This document shows positions 1 through 6,588 of a DNA stretch of 12,495 nucleotides, piece after piece. Under the pieces are notes generated by a model. That model did no database searches, had not been told where the DNA came from, and saw only the letters and a program-made list of their open reading frames with translations. Each line of letters starts with the position of its first letter. The first letter of the stretch is position 1. The stretch lies in NCBI RefSeq assembly GCF_001426995.1, contig NZ_LMFY01000001.1, positions 1,317,974 to 1,330,468 of the forward strand, given 5' to 3'. Source of the DNA: Microbacterium sp. Root553 (lineage in GTDB: Bacteria > Actinomycetota > Actinomycetes > Actinomycetales > Microbacteriaceae). A program made the position numbers and the translations under genes.

Positions 1-381
1 GAGGGGCGGATCATTGCGATCACGACCACCGATCGGGTCTTCACGGTGCATCAACGGCGGGCGATCATCGCTCGCGACAAGGAATGTCTGATCCCGGGGT
101 GTCATGTTCCGGCGTCATGGTGTGAGATTCATCACGTGATCGAGCACGCGAAGGGTGGTCCGACACATACGGACAACGGTGTGCCGTTGTGCTGGTGGCA
201 TCACCGATCTCTCGGGAAGTCCGGGTGGGAGATCCGCATGAACGACGGTGTCCCCCAGGTGCGAGGGCCGGCGTGGTGGGACCCCGACCAACGATGGCGC
301 ACCCCGAGACTCAGCGGTGCAGAGCGGGTACGAAGGGCGAGTAGCGCGCAGAAGGCTCCGGTCTTCGCGCGGGCCGGATGA
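1..381 (+). CDS. HNH endonuclease domain protein, 13E12/DUF222-type family, 5'-truncated by the window edge
   Basis: Frame 1 is open from base 1 to the TGA at 379-381, so this is the C-terminal part of a longer protein; the GTG at 46 is an internal valine rather than a start. The fragment carries a full HNH/zinc-ribbon nuclease core: ARDKECLIPGC, then WCEIHH, a GGPTHTDNG turn and LCWWHHR. The cysteines of CxxxxC and C..HH are likely metal ligands and the HH pairs belong to the beta-beta-alpha metal active site. It ends in a conserved-looking tail (WWDPDQRWR) and an Arg/Ala-rich stretch. In actinobacteria such domains usually sit at the C-terminus of DUF222 (13E12 repeat) proteins, often present in many copies per genome; the DUF222 part would lie upstream and is not visible. 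Cellular role is unknown; nuclease activity is inferred from the motif. The stop codon lies 3 nt before a hexanucleotide array. Confidence 0.85.
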   Translation, partial: EGRIIAITTTDRVFTVHQRRAIIARDKECLIPGCHVPASWCEIHHVIEHAKGGPTHTDNGVPLCWWHHRSLGKSGWEIRMNDGVPQVRGPAWWDPDQRWRTPRLSGAERVRRASSAQKAPVFARAG

Positions 382-383
382 TG

Positions 384-530
384 CGGCTACGGCTACGGCT
401 ACGGCTACGGCTACGGCTACGGCTACGGCTACGGCTACGGCTACGGCTACGGCTACGGCTACGGCTACGGCTACGGCTAGCTACGGCTACGGCTACGGCT
501 ACGACTACGGCTACGACTACGGCTACGGCT
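384..530. repeat. GGCTAC hexanucleotide tandem array
   Basis: Fifteen perfect GGCTAC units run from 385 to 474. A GGCTAG variant and a 4-nt phase slip follow at 475-484 (creating the palindrome GCTAGC). Three more perfect units (485-502) then alternate with GACTAC variants (503-508, 515-520) and end in a partial unit at 530. The array fills the gap between the converging HNH and CDF genes. On the minus strand the unit reads GTAGCC, and the first TAG it offers (523-525) is the stop codon of the CDF gene. In one plus frame it would encode (Gly-Tyr)n, but no start or ribosome binding site supports translation. The perfect core with degenerate units at the 523 end is what replication slippage would produce. 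Confidence 0.95.
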
Positions 531-1497
531 GGGCACCCGCGGTTGCATTCGTTCCTGCGGCCGCGTCGGTTCCGACCGCTGCGTCGGTGCCGAAGGCGAG
601 CGATTCCTCGTCGTCGACGGAGAGCGAGAGCACGACGGTCTCGACCACCGGGTGCGCCTCGATCTGCTGTTCGATCTCGCGCAGGCGCCGGGCCACGTCG
701 TGTTCGCGGGCGTCGCCGGCGAGATCCACCTCGGCGACGATGAACAGCCGGTTCGGCCCGACGTACTCGATGTGCAGGTAGGTGAGGCGCTGGATCTGCG
801 GCGATCCGAGCAGCGCCCGGCCGACTCGCTCGCGCAGCGCGGGCGATGCGTTCGATCCGACGAGGAAGGCGATGTTGCGCCCGATCAGGATCACGGCGAC
901 GATCCCCAGCAGGATGCCGACGAGGATCGACCCCACGGCATCCCAGGCGGCGACTCCCGTGATCTGATGCATCGCGATCGCCCCCGCGGCGAGCACGAGA
1001 CCGATCAGCGCGGCCGCGTCCTCGAAGAACACCGCACGCAACGTCGTGTCGCTGGTGTCGAGCACGTAGTCCCAGGTCGACGATCCCCGCTCCTGCGCGA
1101 GACGCCGCGACTTCACCATCGCCTGCGTGAACGATGCCCCCTCGAGCACGAAGGCGATGCCGAGCACCGCGTACGCGACGACGGGGCTCTCGACCGGTCC
1201 CGTCTCGGACAGCTCCTGCACCCCGTGCATGATCGACACGATCGATCCCGCGGTGAAGATCCCGAACGCGGCGATCAGCGACCAGACGAACGCGGCGCGA
1301 CCATACCCGAGCGGATGCCGCTCGTCCTTTGCGCGCGCGCCGCGGCGGTCGGCGATGAGCAGGAAGACCTCGTTGCCGGCATCCGCCCACGAGTGCGCGG
1401 CCTCGGCCACCATCGATGCCGACGACGTGAGCACGGCGGCGACCGTCTTGGCGATCGCGACGAGGATGTTGGCGAGGAAGGCGATGATGACCGTCAC
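523..1497 (-). CDS. Cation diffusion facilitator (CDF) family metal transporter
   Basis: The 324-aa product is a membrane exporter of divalent metal ions, probably driven by proton antiport as in other CDF proteins. TM2 carries HSWAD (residues 35-39, His35 and Asp39 in the metal site), followed by the family loop HPLGYGRA (61-68). TM5 carries FFEDAAALIG (157-166), with Glu159/Asp160 where zinc exporters have HxxxD. This ED pattern resembles the ZnT9/SLC30A9-like branch, so the metal is uncertain. A cytoplasmic domain follows from about residue 215, ending in an Ala/Gly/Thr-rich imperfect repeat (GTDAAVGTDAAAGTNATAG). The start is the GTG at 1497: no ribosome binding site precedes it, but TAGCCT lies 6 nt upstream, as expected for a leaderless mRNA. 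The stop lies in the GGCTAC array. The upstream gene is on the same strand, 129 nt away across 24-bp repeats. Confidence 0.9.
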   Translation of the reverse strand: MTVIIAFLANILVAIAKTVAAVLTSSASMVAEAAHSWADAGNEVFLLIADRRGARAKDERHPLGYGRAAFVWSLIAAFGIFTAGSIVSIMHGVQELSETGPVESPVVAYAVLGIAFVLEGASFTQAMVKSRRLAQERGSSTWDYVLDTSDTTLRAVFFEDAAALIGLVLAAGAIAMHQITGVAAWDAVGSILVGILLGIVAVILIGRNIAFLVGSNASPALRERVGRALLGSPQIQRLTYLHIEYVGPNRLFIVAEVDLAGDAREHDVARRLREIEQQIEAHPVVETVVLSLSVDDEESLAFGTDAAVGTDAAAGTNATAGAQP

Positions 1498-1503
1498 GCG
1501 GTC

Positions 1504-1509
1504 AGGCTA
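1504..1509 (-). promoter_or_regulatory. Putative -10 box (TAGCCT) for a leaderless CDF transcript
   Basis: On the minus strand TAGCCT matches the actinobacterial TAnnnT -10 pattern and is separated from the GTG start codon by 6 nt. Transcription would then begin at, or within a base of, the start codon. No good -35 hexamer is visible 16-18 nt further upstream, so the call rests on spacing and on the lack of a Shine-Dalgarno sequence. Confidence 0.4.
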
Positions 1510-1546
1510 CTCCCGCCCGAGCATCGGCCGGCGCGTCACCCCGAGC

Positions 1547-1625
1547 GACGCGGATCGCCTCGCCCGGCGGGACGCGGATCGCCTCGCCCGGCGGGACGCG
1601 GATCGCCAAGCCCGGCGGGACGAGG
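1547..1625. repeat. Three tandem copies of a 24-bp direct repeat plus a partial copy
   Basis: Units lie at 1547-1570, 1571-1594 and 1595-1618, followed by a 7-nt partial copy. The first two are identical; the third differs at two adjacent bases (CT to AA at 1608-1609). Each unit begins GACGCGGATCGCC and ends CCCGGCGG. The block lies in the 129-nt gap between the UMF1-type transporter gene and the CDF gene, both on the minus strand, ending about 40 nt upstream of the proposed CDF -10 box. There are no unique spacers between the units. It could be a slippage product or a set of repeated protein-binding sites; the sequence does not decide. Confidence 0.9.
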
Positions 1626-1626
1626 G

Positions 1627-3063
1627 TCAGGCGCGCTGCGTGGCTCTGACCGGCAGCAGCAGCAGGAAGCCCGCGATGAGCACCAGCACGATGCCCAGGA
1701 TGCCGAAGGCGGTCGAGCCCGTCAGCACGATGAGCAGGGTCCAGGCACCGGATGCCATCCAGCTCGCGGCTCTGCCCGTCGTGGCGTACAGGCCGAAGAT
1801 CTCACCCTCGCGTCCGGCCGGGGTGATGCGGGCCAGGAACGACCGCGACGCCGCCTGCGCGGGTCCGACGAACGCGCACAGCAGCAGGCCGCCGATCCAG
1901 AACACGATCGCTCCTGCGTCCACCAGGAAGAACACCGCGAGCCCCGCGACGACCATGGCTGCGAGGGAGATGAGGATGATCCGCTTCGGGCCGAACCGGT
2001 CGTCGTAGCGTCCGGCGATGATGGTCGAGACGCCCGCGATGAGGTTCGCCGCGATGCCGAAGATCACGAGCTCGAGGAACTCGAAGTCGAACACCTGCCC
2101 GGCGATGATCGCGCCGAACGCGAAGACGCCGCCGAGGCCGTCGCGGAACACGGCGCTCGACAGCAGGAACCAGAACGTCTGACGGGTGTCGGGGTTGCGG
2201 TAGAGGCCGACGACGTCCCTGACGAGAAGACCGTACGACGCGAAGAAGCCGACCTTGCGCTCGGGGCGTCCGAGCGACGGCTCCGGCACGTTGAGGAAGA
2301 TCGGGATCGAGAACACGATCGCCCAGATGGCGCATCCGAGCGCGATGATCCGGAAAGGCAGTCCGCCGTCTTCGGAGAGGCCGAACCAGTCGGCCATGTA
2401 GAAGATGATCACGAGCACCAGCGCGATGATGCCGCCGATGTAGCCGAAACCCCAGCCGAGACCCGAGATGCGGCCGACGGTCTTCGGGTTCGCGATGCCG
2501 ATGAGCATGGCGTTCGAGTTCACCGCGGCGATCTCGCCGAACACCGATCCCGCCGAGATCAGGGCCACGCCGAGCCAGAACAGCGCGGGCGTCGGTTCGA
2601 CGAACCACAGCCCGAGCATGCAGGCGATGAGGGCACCCGTGCCGATGCCGAGCCAGAGCTTCTGCTTGCCGGCGGCATCCGCGCGCTGGCCCAGCACCGG
2701 TGCGATCAGGAGGATCGCGATGCCGGCGATCGTCGAGCCGAGACCCAGTCCCGACGCCAGGTCGGCCTCTGCCGCGGTGCGGATCGGGTCTGCGGAGTCG
2801 AGCCCGGCGACCTCGGGCGGCAGGAACGCCTCGGTCGTGAGGTACAGCGCGGTGAAGATGAAGGTGAGGATGACCGTGTTGAAGGGTTGCGTCGCCCAGT
2901 CCCACAGCGCCCACGAGAAGACCTGCTTCCGCGGGGCGGGGTCGTCGCCGCGAAGGTCGAGGCCGATCACGCCGACCGCACCGCTGTTCGCCGTCGCTGC
3001 GGGCTCCGCTGCGGGCTCCGCTGCGGGCTCCGCTGCGGCGCCGCCGTGGGGGGATTCGCTCAT
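1627..3063 (-). CDS. MFS transporter, UMF1 (Atg22-like) family
   Basis: The 478-aa integral membrane protein is predicted to have about 12 transmembrane helices. Its first helix region, FSWALWDWATQPFNTVIL, is the hallmark of the UMF1/Atg22-like branch of the major facilitator superfamily, and typical MFS loops follow (GQRADAAGKQK after TM2-3, GRYDDRFGPKR in the second half). Substrate is unknown; fungal Atg22 exports amino acids from the vacuole, but bacterial members are mostly uncharacterised. The ATG at 3063 is chosen because transmembrane homology begins 45-50 residues later and the open frame further upstream overlaps the kinase gene antisense to its codon pattern. No strong Shine-Dalgarno precedes it. 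The N-terminus (residues 10-23) is an AEPA repeat from a 12-bp DNA repeat. The kinase gene ends 86 nt upstream on the same strand, so cotranscription is possible. Confidence 0.88.
   Translation of the reverse strand: MSESPHGGAAAEPAAEPAAEPAATANSGAVGVIGLDLRGDDPAPRKQVFSWALWDWATQPFNTVILTFIFTALYLTTEAFLPPEVAGLDSADPIRTAAEADLASGLGLGSTIAGIAILLIAPVLGQRADAAGKQKLWLGIGTGALIACMLGLWFVEPTPALFWLGVALISAGSVFGEIAAVNSNAMLIGIANPKTVGRISGLGWGFGYIGGIIALVLVIIFYMADWFGLSEDGGLPFRIIALGCAIWAIVFSIPIFLNVPEPSLGRPERKVGFFASYGLLVRDVVGLYRNPDTRQTFWFLLSSAVFRDGLGGVFAFGAIIAGQVFDFEFLELVIFGIAANLIAGVSTIIAGRYDDRFGPKRIILISLAAMVVAGLAVFFLVDAGAIVFWIGGLLLCAFVGPAQAASRSFLARITPAGREGEIFGLYATTGRAASWMASGAWTLLIVLTGSTAFGILGIVLVLIAGFLLLLPVRATQRA
2996..3031. 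repeat. Three tandem copies of a 12-bp repeat inside the UMF1 transporter gene
   Basis: GCTGCGGGCTCC is repeated perfectly at 2996-3007, 3008-3019 and 3020-3031, with a further degraded copy start. Read on the minus strand it encodes the AEPA-type repeat near the cytoplasmic N-terminus of the transporter. Because 12 is a multiple of 3, copy-number change would alter tail length without a frameshift. Confidence 0.9.
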
Positions 3064-3149
3064 GCTCGCAGTCTGGCCGCGCGGGGTGAACGGATGGTGA
3101 CGGCGCGCCGCGCGGCAGCGCGCGTTCCCCCCTCCCCCCCGGCCGGGAC

Positions 3150-4025
3150 TCACGCGTATGACGCCGCGAGCATCTCGGCGAAGAGCTCCTCCGCATCGCG
3201 CTCGACGCGGCGACGGGTGAACCAGTCGCAGATGTTGACGCAGTCGCGGTGCAGCAGATCCAGGCCCTGCGGATTGGCGATGATGTCGACGATCTGCGGC
3301 AGGTCGATCACCCGCACCCGGCCCCGGTGCACGAGCAGGTTGTAGGCCGAGAGGTCTCCGTGCGCGAAGCCTGCCGCCGCGAAGATCCGCATGAGGTCGA
3401 CCACCTGTTCGTAGAGGCCCGACAGCTCGTCGGGCGCGCTGCGCACGGCGGCGAGCCGGGGTGCGGCGACACCGTCCGTGTCGCCGATGAACTCCATCAG
3501 CAGCTCCGTGCCGTTGACCTGCACGGGGTAGGGCACCGGCGCCCCGAGTTCCCACATGCGGCACAGAGCGTCGAACTCGGCGAACGACCATTGCAGCGCC
3601 GCGACCGCGCGGCCGTGCTCGGACTTCTTGGCGAGCGCACGCGTGTCGCGCGTGTTCCGGGTCGAGCGGCCCTCGGTGTAGACGCCGGATCGGTGGAAGC
3701 TGCTGTGGTCGGAATCGCGATAGCGCTTCGCGGCCAGGAGGGTGCGTCGGCCGGGATCATACGGCACCGCGCGTTCGAGAAGGAAGACGTCGGCCTCCTT
3801 GCCGGTCTTGAGGATGCCGAGCTCGGTGTCGAGCGCACCGGCGCTGGTCACCACCCAGTCCGGCCACGGCTGCGGGCCGCGCTCCGACGGGGTGATCGCC
3901 GGCCAGGTGGTCCAGCGCTGGTTCTCGCCGGGTTCGACATCGGCGAAGGAGGGAACGGATTCGAAGGGAGACGCGTCGAAGAGACGCGGGGACGGTGCTT
4001 CTGACGAAGCGGAGAGATCAGACAC
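3150..4025 (-). CDS. RIO1-type atypical serine/threonine protein kinase
   Basis: The 291-aa protein contains a RIO kinase core. The flexible ATP loop is TGKEADVF (74-81), the ATP-anchoring lysine sits in AAKRY (Lys100), the catalytic loop is HGDLSAYN (222-229, with Asp224 and Asn229), and the metal-binding loop is IDLPQ (240-244, Asp241). RIO1 in eukaryotes and archaea acts in small ribosomal subunit maturation; the bacterial substrate is unknown. About 70 residues precede the kinase domain and look hydrophilic and unstructured. No transmembrane segment is seen. The GTG at 4025 is supported by CGGAG about 8 nt upstream; this ribosome binding site lies in a predicted hairpin downstream of a 20-codon leader ORF. 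The UMF1 transporter gene follows 86 nt downstream. Confidence 0.9.
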   Translation of the reverse strand: MSDLSASSEAPSPRLFDASPFESVPSFADVEPGENQRWTTWPAITPSERGPQPWPDWVVTSAGALDTELGILKTGKEADVFLLERAVPYDPGRRTLLAAKRYRDSDHSSFHRSGVYTEGRSTRNTRDTRALAKKSEHGRAVAALQWSFAEFDALCRMWELGAPVPYPVQVNGTELLMEFIGDTDGVAAPRLAAVRSAPDELSGLYEQVVDLMRIFAAAGFAHGDLSAYNLLVHRGRVRVIDLPQIVDIIANPQGLDLLHRDCVNICDWFTRRRVERDAEELFAEMLAASYA

Positions 4026-4028
4026 GGT

Positions 4029-4053
4029 GTGGCTCCGAGGGAGGGGAGGCCAC
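4029..4053 (-). promoter_or_regulatory. Hairpin overlapping the RIO kinase ribosome binding site
   Basis: In the minus-strand RNA, GUGGC (from 4053-4049) pairs with GCCAC (4033-4029). After a one-base bulge, UCC (4047-4045) pairs with GGA (4036-4034), leaving an 8-nt pyrimidine loop. The paired GGAG is the likely Shine-Dalgarno of the kinase gene, which starts at 4025. The 5' arm begins 7 nt after the stop codon of the leader ORF. Stem length is modest (5+3 bp), so stability is uncertain. Confidence 0.4.
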
Positions 4054-4060
4054 GCGCGGA

Positions 4061-4123
4061 TCAGGAGCGGGCGGCCTCGAGGGGAAGGATGTCGGCGAGG
4101 GTCACGACAGAGACGATGTTCAT
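4061..4123 (-). CDS. Possible 20-aa leader peptide upstream of the RIO kinase gene
   Basis: An ATG at 4123 opens a 20-codon frame ending TGA at 4061-4063. The peptide begins MNIVSVV and ends EAARS. AGGAG lies 8 nt before the ATG, an excellent Shine-Dalgarno, and 17 of the 19 sense codons after the ATG end in G or C, matching real genes here. A promoter about 45-80 nt upstream and the kinase start 35 nt downstream on the same strand make it a natural leader ORF. The peptide has no run of one amino acid or of rare codons, so it does not look like a classic amino-acid attenuator. It could also be an independent micro-protein, or untranslated. No homologue is recognised. Confidence 0.45.
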   Translation of the reverse strand: MNIVSVVTLADILPLEAARS

Positions 4124-4174
4124 GTCATCCACTCCTCTCGCTCGGGCCTTCCGGGATCACCCGGCGCGTGGTCG

Positions 4175-4204
4175 AGCCTAGGGCGCGCGGACGGAAGCTG
4201 TCCA
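4175..4204 (-). promoter_or_regulatory. Putative promoter for the leader ORF and RIO kinase gene
   Basis: On the minus strand TGGACA (4204-4199) and TAGGCT (4180-4175) are separated by 18 nt, a good fit to a primary-sigma promoter (TTGACA / TAnnnT). Transcription would start near 4168, giving roughly a 45-nt leader before the 20-codon ORF. The region also separates this unit from the divergent exporter gene at 4283. Confidence 0.5.
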
Positions 4205-4282
4205 GACCCGGTCCGGACGAATGGTCGGATGCCGCAGACGCCGCGTCGGGCGCCGACCCTCTGTGGCTGCGAACCTGGAACC

Positions 4283-5488
4283 ATGACGACGACCGCGCCC
4301 GTTCCCACGACCACCGCCCCCACCGAGCGGATCCGCTACGGCGGCCTCATCGTGCTGATGCTGATGGGATTCCTGCTCGTCACCGCGGAGTTCCTGCCCA
4401 ACGGCGTGCTCACCGAGATGGCCGATGCCCTCGGAGTCACCCCCGGCCAGGCGGGGCAGACGGTCACGGTCACCGCGCTCGTCGGTCTGATCGTCGCCCC
4501 GACCGTCGGCCTCATGTTCCCCCGACTCGACCGCCGCTCGCTGCTCGTCTGGATGGCGCTCGCCGCGGCGGTGTCGAACCTCATCGTGGCGATCGCGCCG
4601 AACCTGATCATCGTGCTGCTCGCCCGATTCCTCCTCGGCGCGGCGATCAGCGCCTTCTGGGCGATGTCGATCACGGTCGCCGCCCGGCTCGCGGGTCCCT
4701 CGCATCTCGGACGCGGTGTCATGTTCACCTCGGCCGGTGTCTCGCTGGCCACGGTCGCGGGTGTTCCGCTCGGTGTGATGCTCAGCGAGGTCGTGGACTG
4801 GCAGACGGTCTTCGCGATCGCCGGCGTGCTCATGGTCCTGCTGGCGGTGGCGCTGCGATTCCTGCTGCCGTCCGTCCCCGCCGAGCAGGCGTCGAGCATC
4901 CGTCTGCTCGTCGACACCCTGCGTCGTCCCGGCATCGGACTCGGCATGGTCGGACACGTGCTCGTCGTTCTCGGCCACTTCCTGGCCTACACGTACGTGC
5001 GGCTCGCGCTCGAACGCATCCCGGAGGTCGAGCCGTCGACCATCATCGTGCTTCTCGCTCTGTTCGGGGTCGGTGGTCTCGCCGGCAACCTCGGGCTCGG
5101 ATTCGTCATCGACCGCACGTTCGCGTTCTTCGCGGTGCTCGCACCGCTCGTGATCTCGGTATCGGTGCTCTCGATGATCTTCCTGTCGGGATCGGTGCTC
5201 GGCATCGGCATCGTCGTGCTCGTGTGGGGGTTCTTCTTCTCGTCATGGCTGCTCGTGATCAACACGTGGGTCGGTCACCGCACGCCCGACCGTCTCGAGG
5301 CCGGCGGCAGCCTGGTCGTCGTCGGATTCCAGGGGGCGATCACACTGGCCGCGGGCGTGGGCGGCCTGCTCGTCGACACTCTCGACGTCGAGTTCGTCTA
5401 CGTTCTCGGCGCGATCTCGCTGCTGGTCGGCGCCGTGCTGTTCGGGCTGTCGAATCGCACGAGCACGGCAGCGGCCGCGCTCACCTGA
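4283..5488 (+). CDS. MFS transporter, DHA1 family (AraJ/NepI-like exporter)
   Basis: The 401-aa polytopic membrane protein has about 12 predicted transmembrane helices. After a Thr/Pro-rich N-terminus, the first helix runs GGLIVLMLMGFLLVTAEFLP followed by NGVLTEMADALGVTPGQAGQ, the signature opening of the DHA1 exporters related to AraJ, NepI and YdhP. LLARFLLGAAISAFWAMS is the conserved TM4 region of this group. Such pumps expel sugars, purine ribonucleosides, chloramphenicol-like drugs or other small molecules using the proton gradient; the substrate here cannot be told. The ATG at 4283 is chosen because helix 1 begins about 20 residues later; no clear Shine-Dalgarno precedes it (only TGGAA close by), so a leaderless start is possible. 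It diverges from the RIO kinase unit and converges on the AraC-family gene. Confidence 0.9.
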   Translation: MTTTAPVPTTTAPTERIRYGGLIVLMLMGFLLVTAEFLPNGVLTEMADALGVTPGQAGQTVTVTALVGLIVAPTVGLMFPRLDRRSLLVWMALAAAVSNLIVAIAPNLIIVLLARFLLGAAISAFWAMSITVAARLAGPSHLGRGVMFTSAGVSLATVAGVPLGVMLSEVVDWQTVFAIAGVLMVLLAVALRFLLPSVPAEQASSIRLLVDTLRRPGIGLGMVGHVLVVLGHFLAYTYVRLALERIPEVEPSTIIVLLALFGVGGLAGNLGLGFVIDRTFAFFAVLAPLVISVSVLSMIFLSGSVLGIGIVVLVWGFFFSSWLLVINTWVGHRTPDRLEAGGSLVVVGFQGAITLAAGVGGLLVDTLDVEFVYVLGAISLLVGAVLFGLSNRTSTAAAALT

Positions 5489-5532
5489 GTCGCGGCGTCC
5501 GGCACCGGGCACACACTCGGATCGAGCTGACG

Positions 5533-5560
5533 CGCCGGCCGCTCTCGACAGCGGGCGGCG
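5533..5560. terminator. Hairpin between converging genes, candidate bidirectional terminator
   Basis: CGCCGGCCGCT (5533-5543) and AGCGGGCGGCG (5550-5560) form an 11-bp stem with a single G-G mismatch and a 6-nt loop. It lies 44 nt after the exporter stop codon and 27 nt from the AraC-family stop, so it could stop transcription from both sides. There is no T-run on either strand, which is common for high-GC actinobacterial terminators but weakens the call. Confidence 0.5.
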
Positions 5561-5587
5561 TGTCGGGGCCAGGCTCGGACGTCGTGC

Positions 5588-6517
5588 TCAGGCGGGGACG
5601 GCGGTCAGCGCCTGAGCCCGCCACGCGGACGGCGTCATGCCGGTGCGGCGACGGAAGGCGCGGCTGAATCCCTCGTCCGACGCGTAGCCCAGCTCGCGCG
5701 AGGTCTCGCTGACGGAGCGGCCCTCGCTCAGCATCCGCTTCGCCGCATCGATGCGCACCTCGGTGACGTAGTCGGCGGGGGAGCGGCCGATCGCCGTGCG
5801 GAAGCGCTCGGCGAACACGGAGCGCGACATCGCGCCGACGCCGGCGAGGCGCTCGACCGTCCAGTCCTGGCCCGGCTGCGCGTGGATGGCGTCGACGACG
5901 CGGTCGAGGAACGGATCCTTCGCCACGGAGGGCCAGCCCTCGGGGGCGCAGCCGTCGGCCGCCCAGGCGCGGATCACGCTGAGCAGCACGGTCTTCGCCA
6001 TGACGCGGCAGATCACGGGATCCCCCTGGCGTTCGGGCGACGACGGCGGATCGGTCGGGCCCATGCTCGCCGCGAGCGCCGCCGCCGCCGGTTCGAGCGC
6101 GTCGAACGACATCACGGTGATCGGGTCGGGGAGAAGTGCGGCGAGCCGGGACGCACTGTCGGAGAACTCGAGCTCCACCACCACCAGATCGGAGGCGGTG
6201 TCCGCTCGCAGCGCGACCGGTGTCCGGCCGAGCGTGAGGAACGCGTCGCCCGCGAGGAGGCTCGCGCGCAGCGGCCGTTCGTCGATCGCCACGACCGTCG
6301 CCCCGGCGCTGGTCGTGCGGTCGACGTCGAGGCGGCATCCGACGGTGGAGGGGGGATGCCCGCTCACCGACCCCGCGGCGATGTAGACCAGGGTGGCCGC
6401 TCCCGACGGCAGGGGCAGACGGTCGCCGTCGGCCAGAGCGACGCGTCGGGCCACTCCCACACGCAGGTCGACGGAGTCGAGCACCCGCCCCAGAGCTGTG
6501 GATTCGACCGTCACCAT
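5588..6517 (-). CDS. AraC-family transcriptional regulator with cupin-like N-terminal domain
   Basis: The 309-aa product has a C-terminal AraC/XylS DNA-binding domain with two helix-turn-helix units over about residues 205-300. The first is WTVERLAGVGAMSRSVFAERF. The second is SVSETSRELGYASDEGFSRA, followed by the family end motif FRRRTGMTPSAWR. The N-terminal two-thirds is beta-rich and resembles the cupin-like ligand-binding domain of AraC regulators (Cupin_6 type); the effector is unknown. The start is probably the ATG at 6517, but GAAGG sits almost against it, and the GTG at 6514 is an equally placed alternative; the protein would change by one residue. It diverges from the DUF3817 gene (71 nt between starts) and converges on the exporter gene, so either could be a target. 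Confidence 0.9.
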   Translation of the reverse strand: MVTVESTALGRVLDSVDLRVGVARRVALADGDRLPLPSGAATLVYIAAGSVSGHPPSTVGCRLDVDRTTSAGATVVAIDERPLRASLLAGDAFLTLGRTPVALRADTASDLVVVELEFSDSASRLAALLPDPITVMSFDALEPAAAALAASMGPTDPPSSPERQGDPVICRVMAKTVLLSVIRAWAADGCAPEGWPSVAKDPFLDRVVDAIHAQPGQDWTVERLAGVGAMSRSVFAERFRTAIGRSPADYVTEVRIDAAKRMLSEGRSVSETSRELGYASDEGFSRAFRRRTGMTPSAWRAQALTAVPA

Positions 6518-6578
6518 GCCTTCGGCAACGCCGGGGGCGGCGGCGCTATTCCGGATACCCTGGAAGGCCCCCCCACCC

Positions 6579-6584
6579 GAGGAG
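6579..6584 (+). promoter_or_regulatory. Ribosome binding site of the DUF3817 gene
   Basis: GAGGAG lies 4 nt before the GTG at 6589. It decides this GTG start, as no ATG occurs near the beginning of the homologous region. A TACCCT (6556-6561) further upstream fits TAnnnT but has no recognisable -35. Confidence 0.6.
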
Positions 6585-6588
6585 TCCC

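Noticed and set aside
382..480. Gly-Tyr repeat protein extending the HNH protein or standing alone
   Set aside because: The HNH frame ends in TGA before the array and no start with a ribosome binding site leads into the repeat; readthrough would be pure speculation.
1547..1625. Possible CRISPR array
   Set aside because: The 24-bp units are directly adjacent with no unique spacers, and no cas gene is present.
652..3345. 897-codon plus-strand open frame
   Set aside because: It runs antisense through the CDF and UMF1 genes, is extremely rich in Arg, Asp, Glu and His, and has no recognisable domain; it is a high-GC shadow frame.
3064..3591. N-terminal extension of the UMF1 transporter to 654 residues
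   Set aside because: The extension overlaps the kinase gene in another frame on the same strand and has Arg-rich shadow composition; transporter homology begins after the ATG at 3063.
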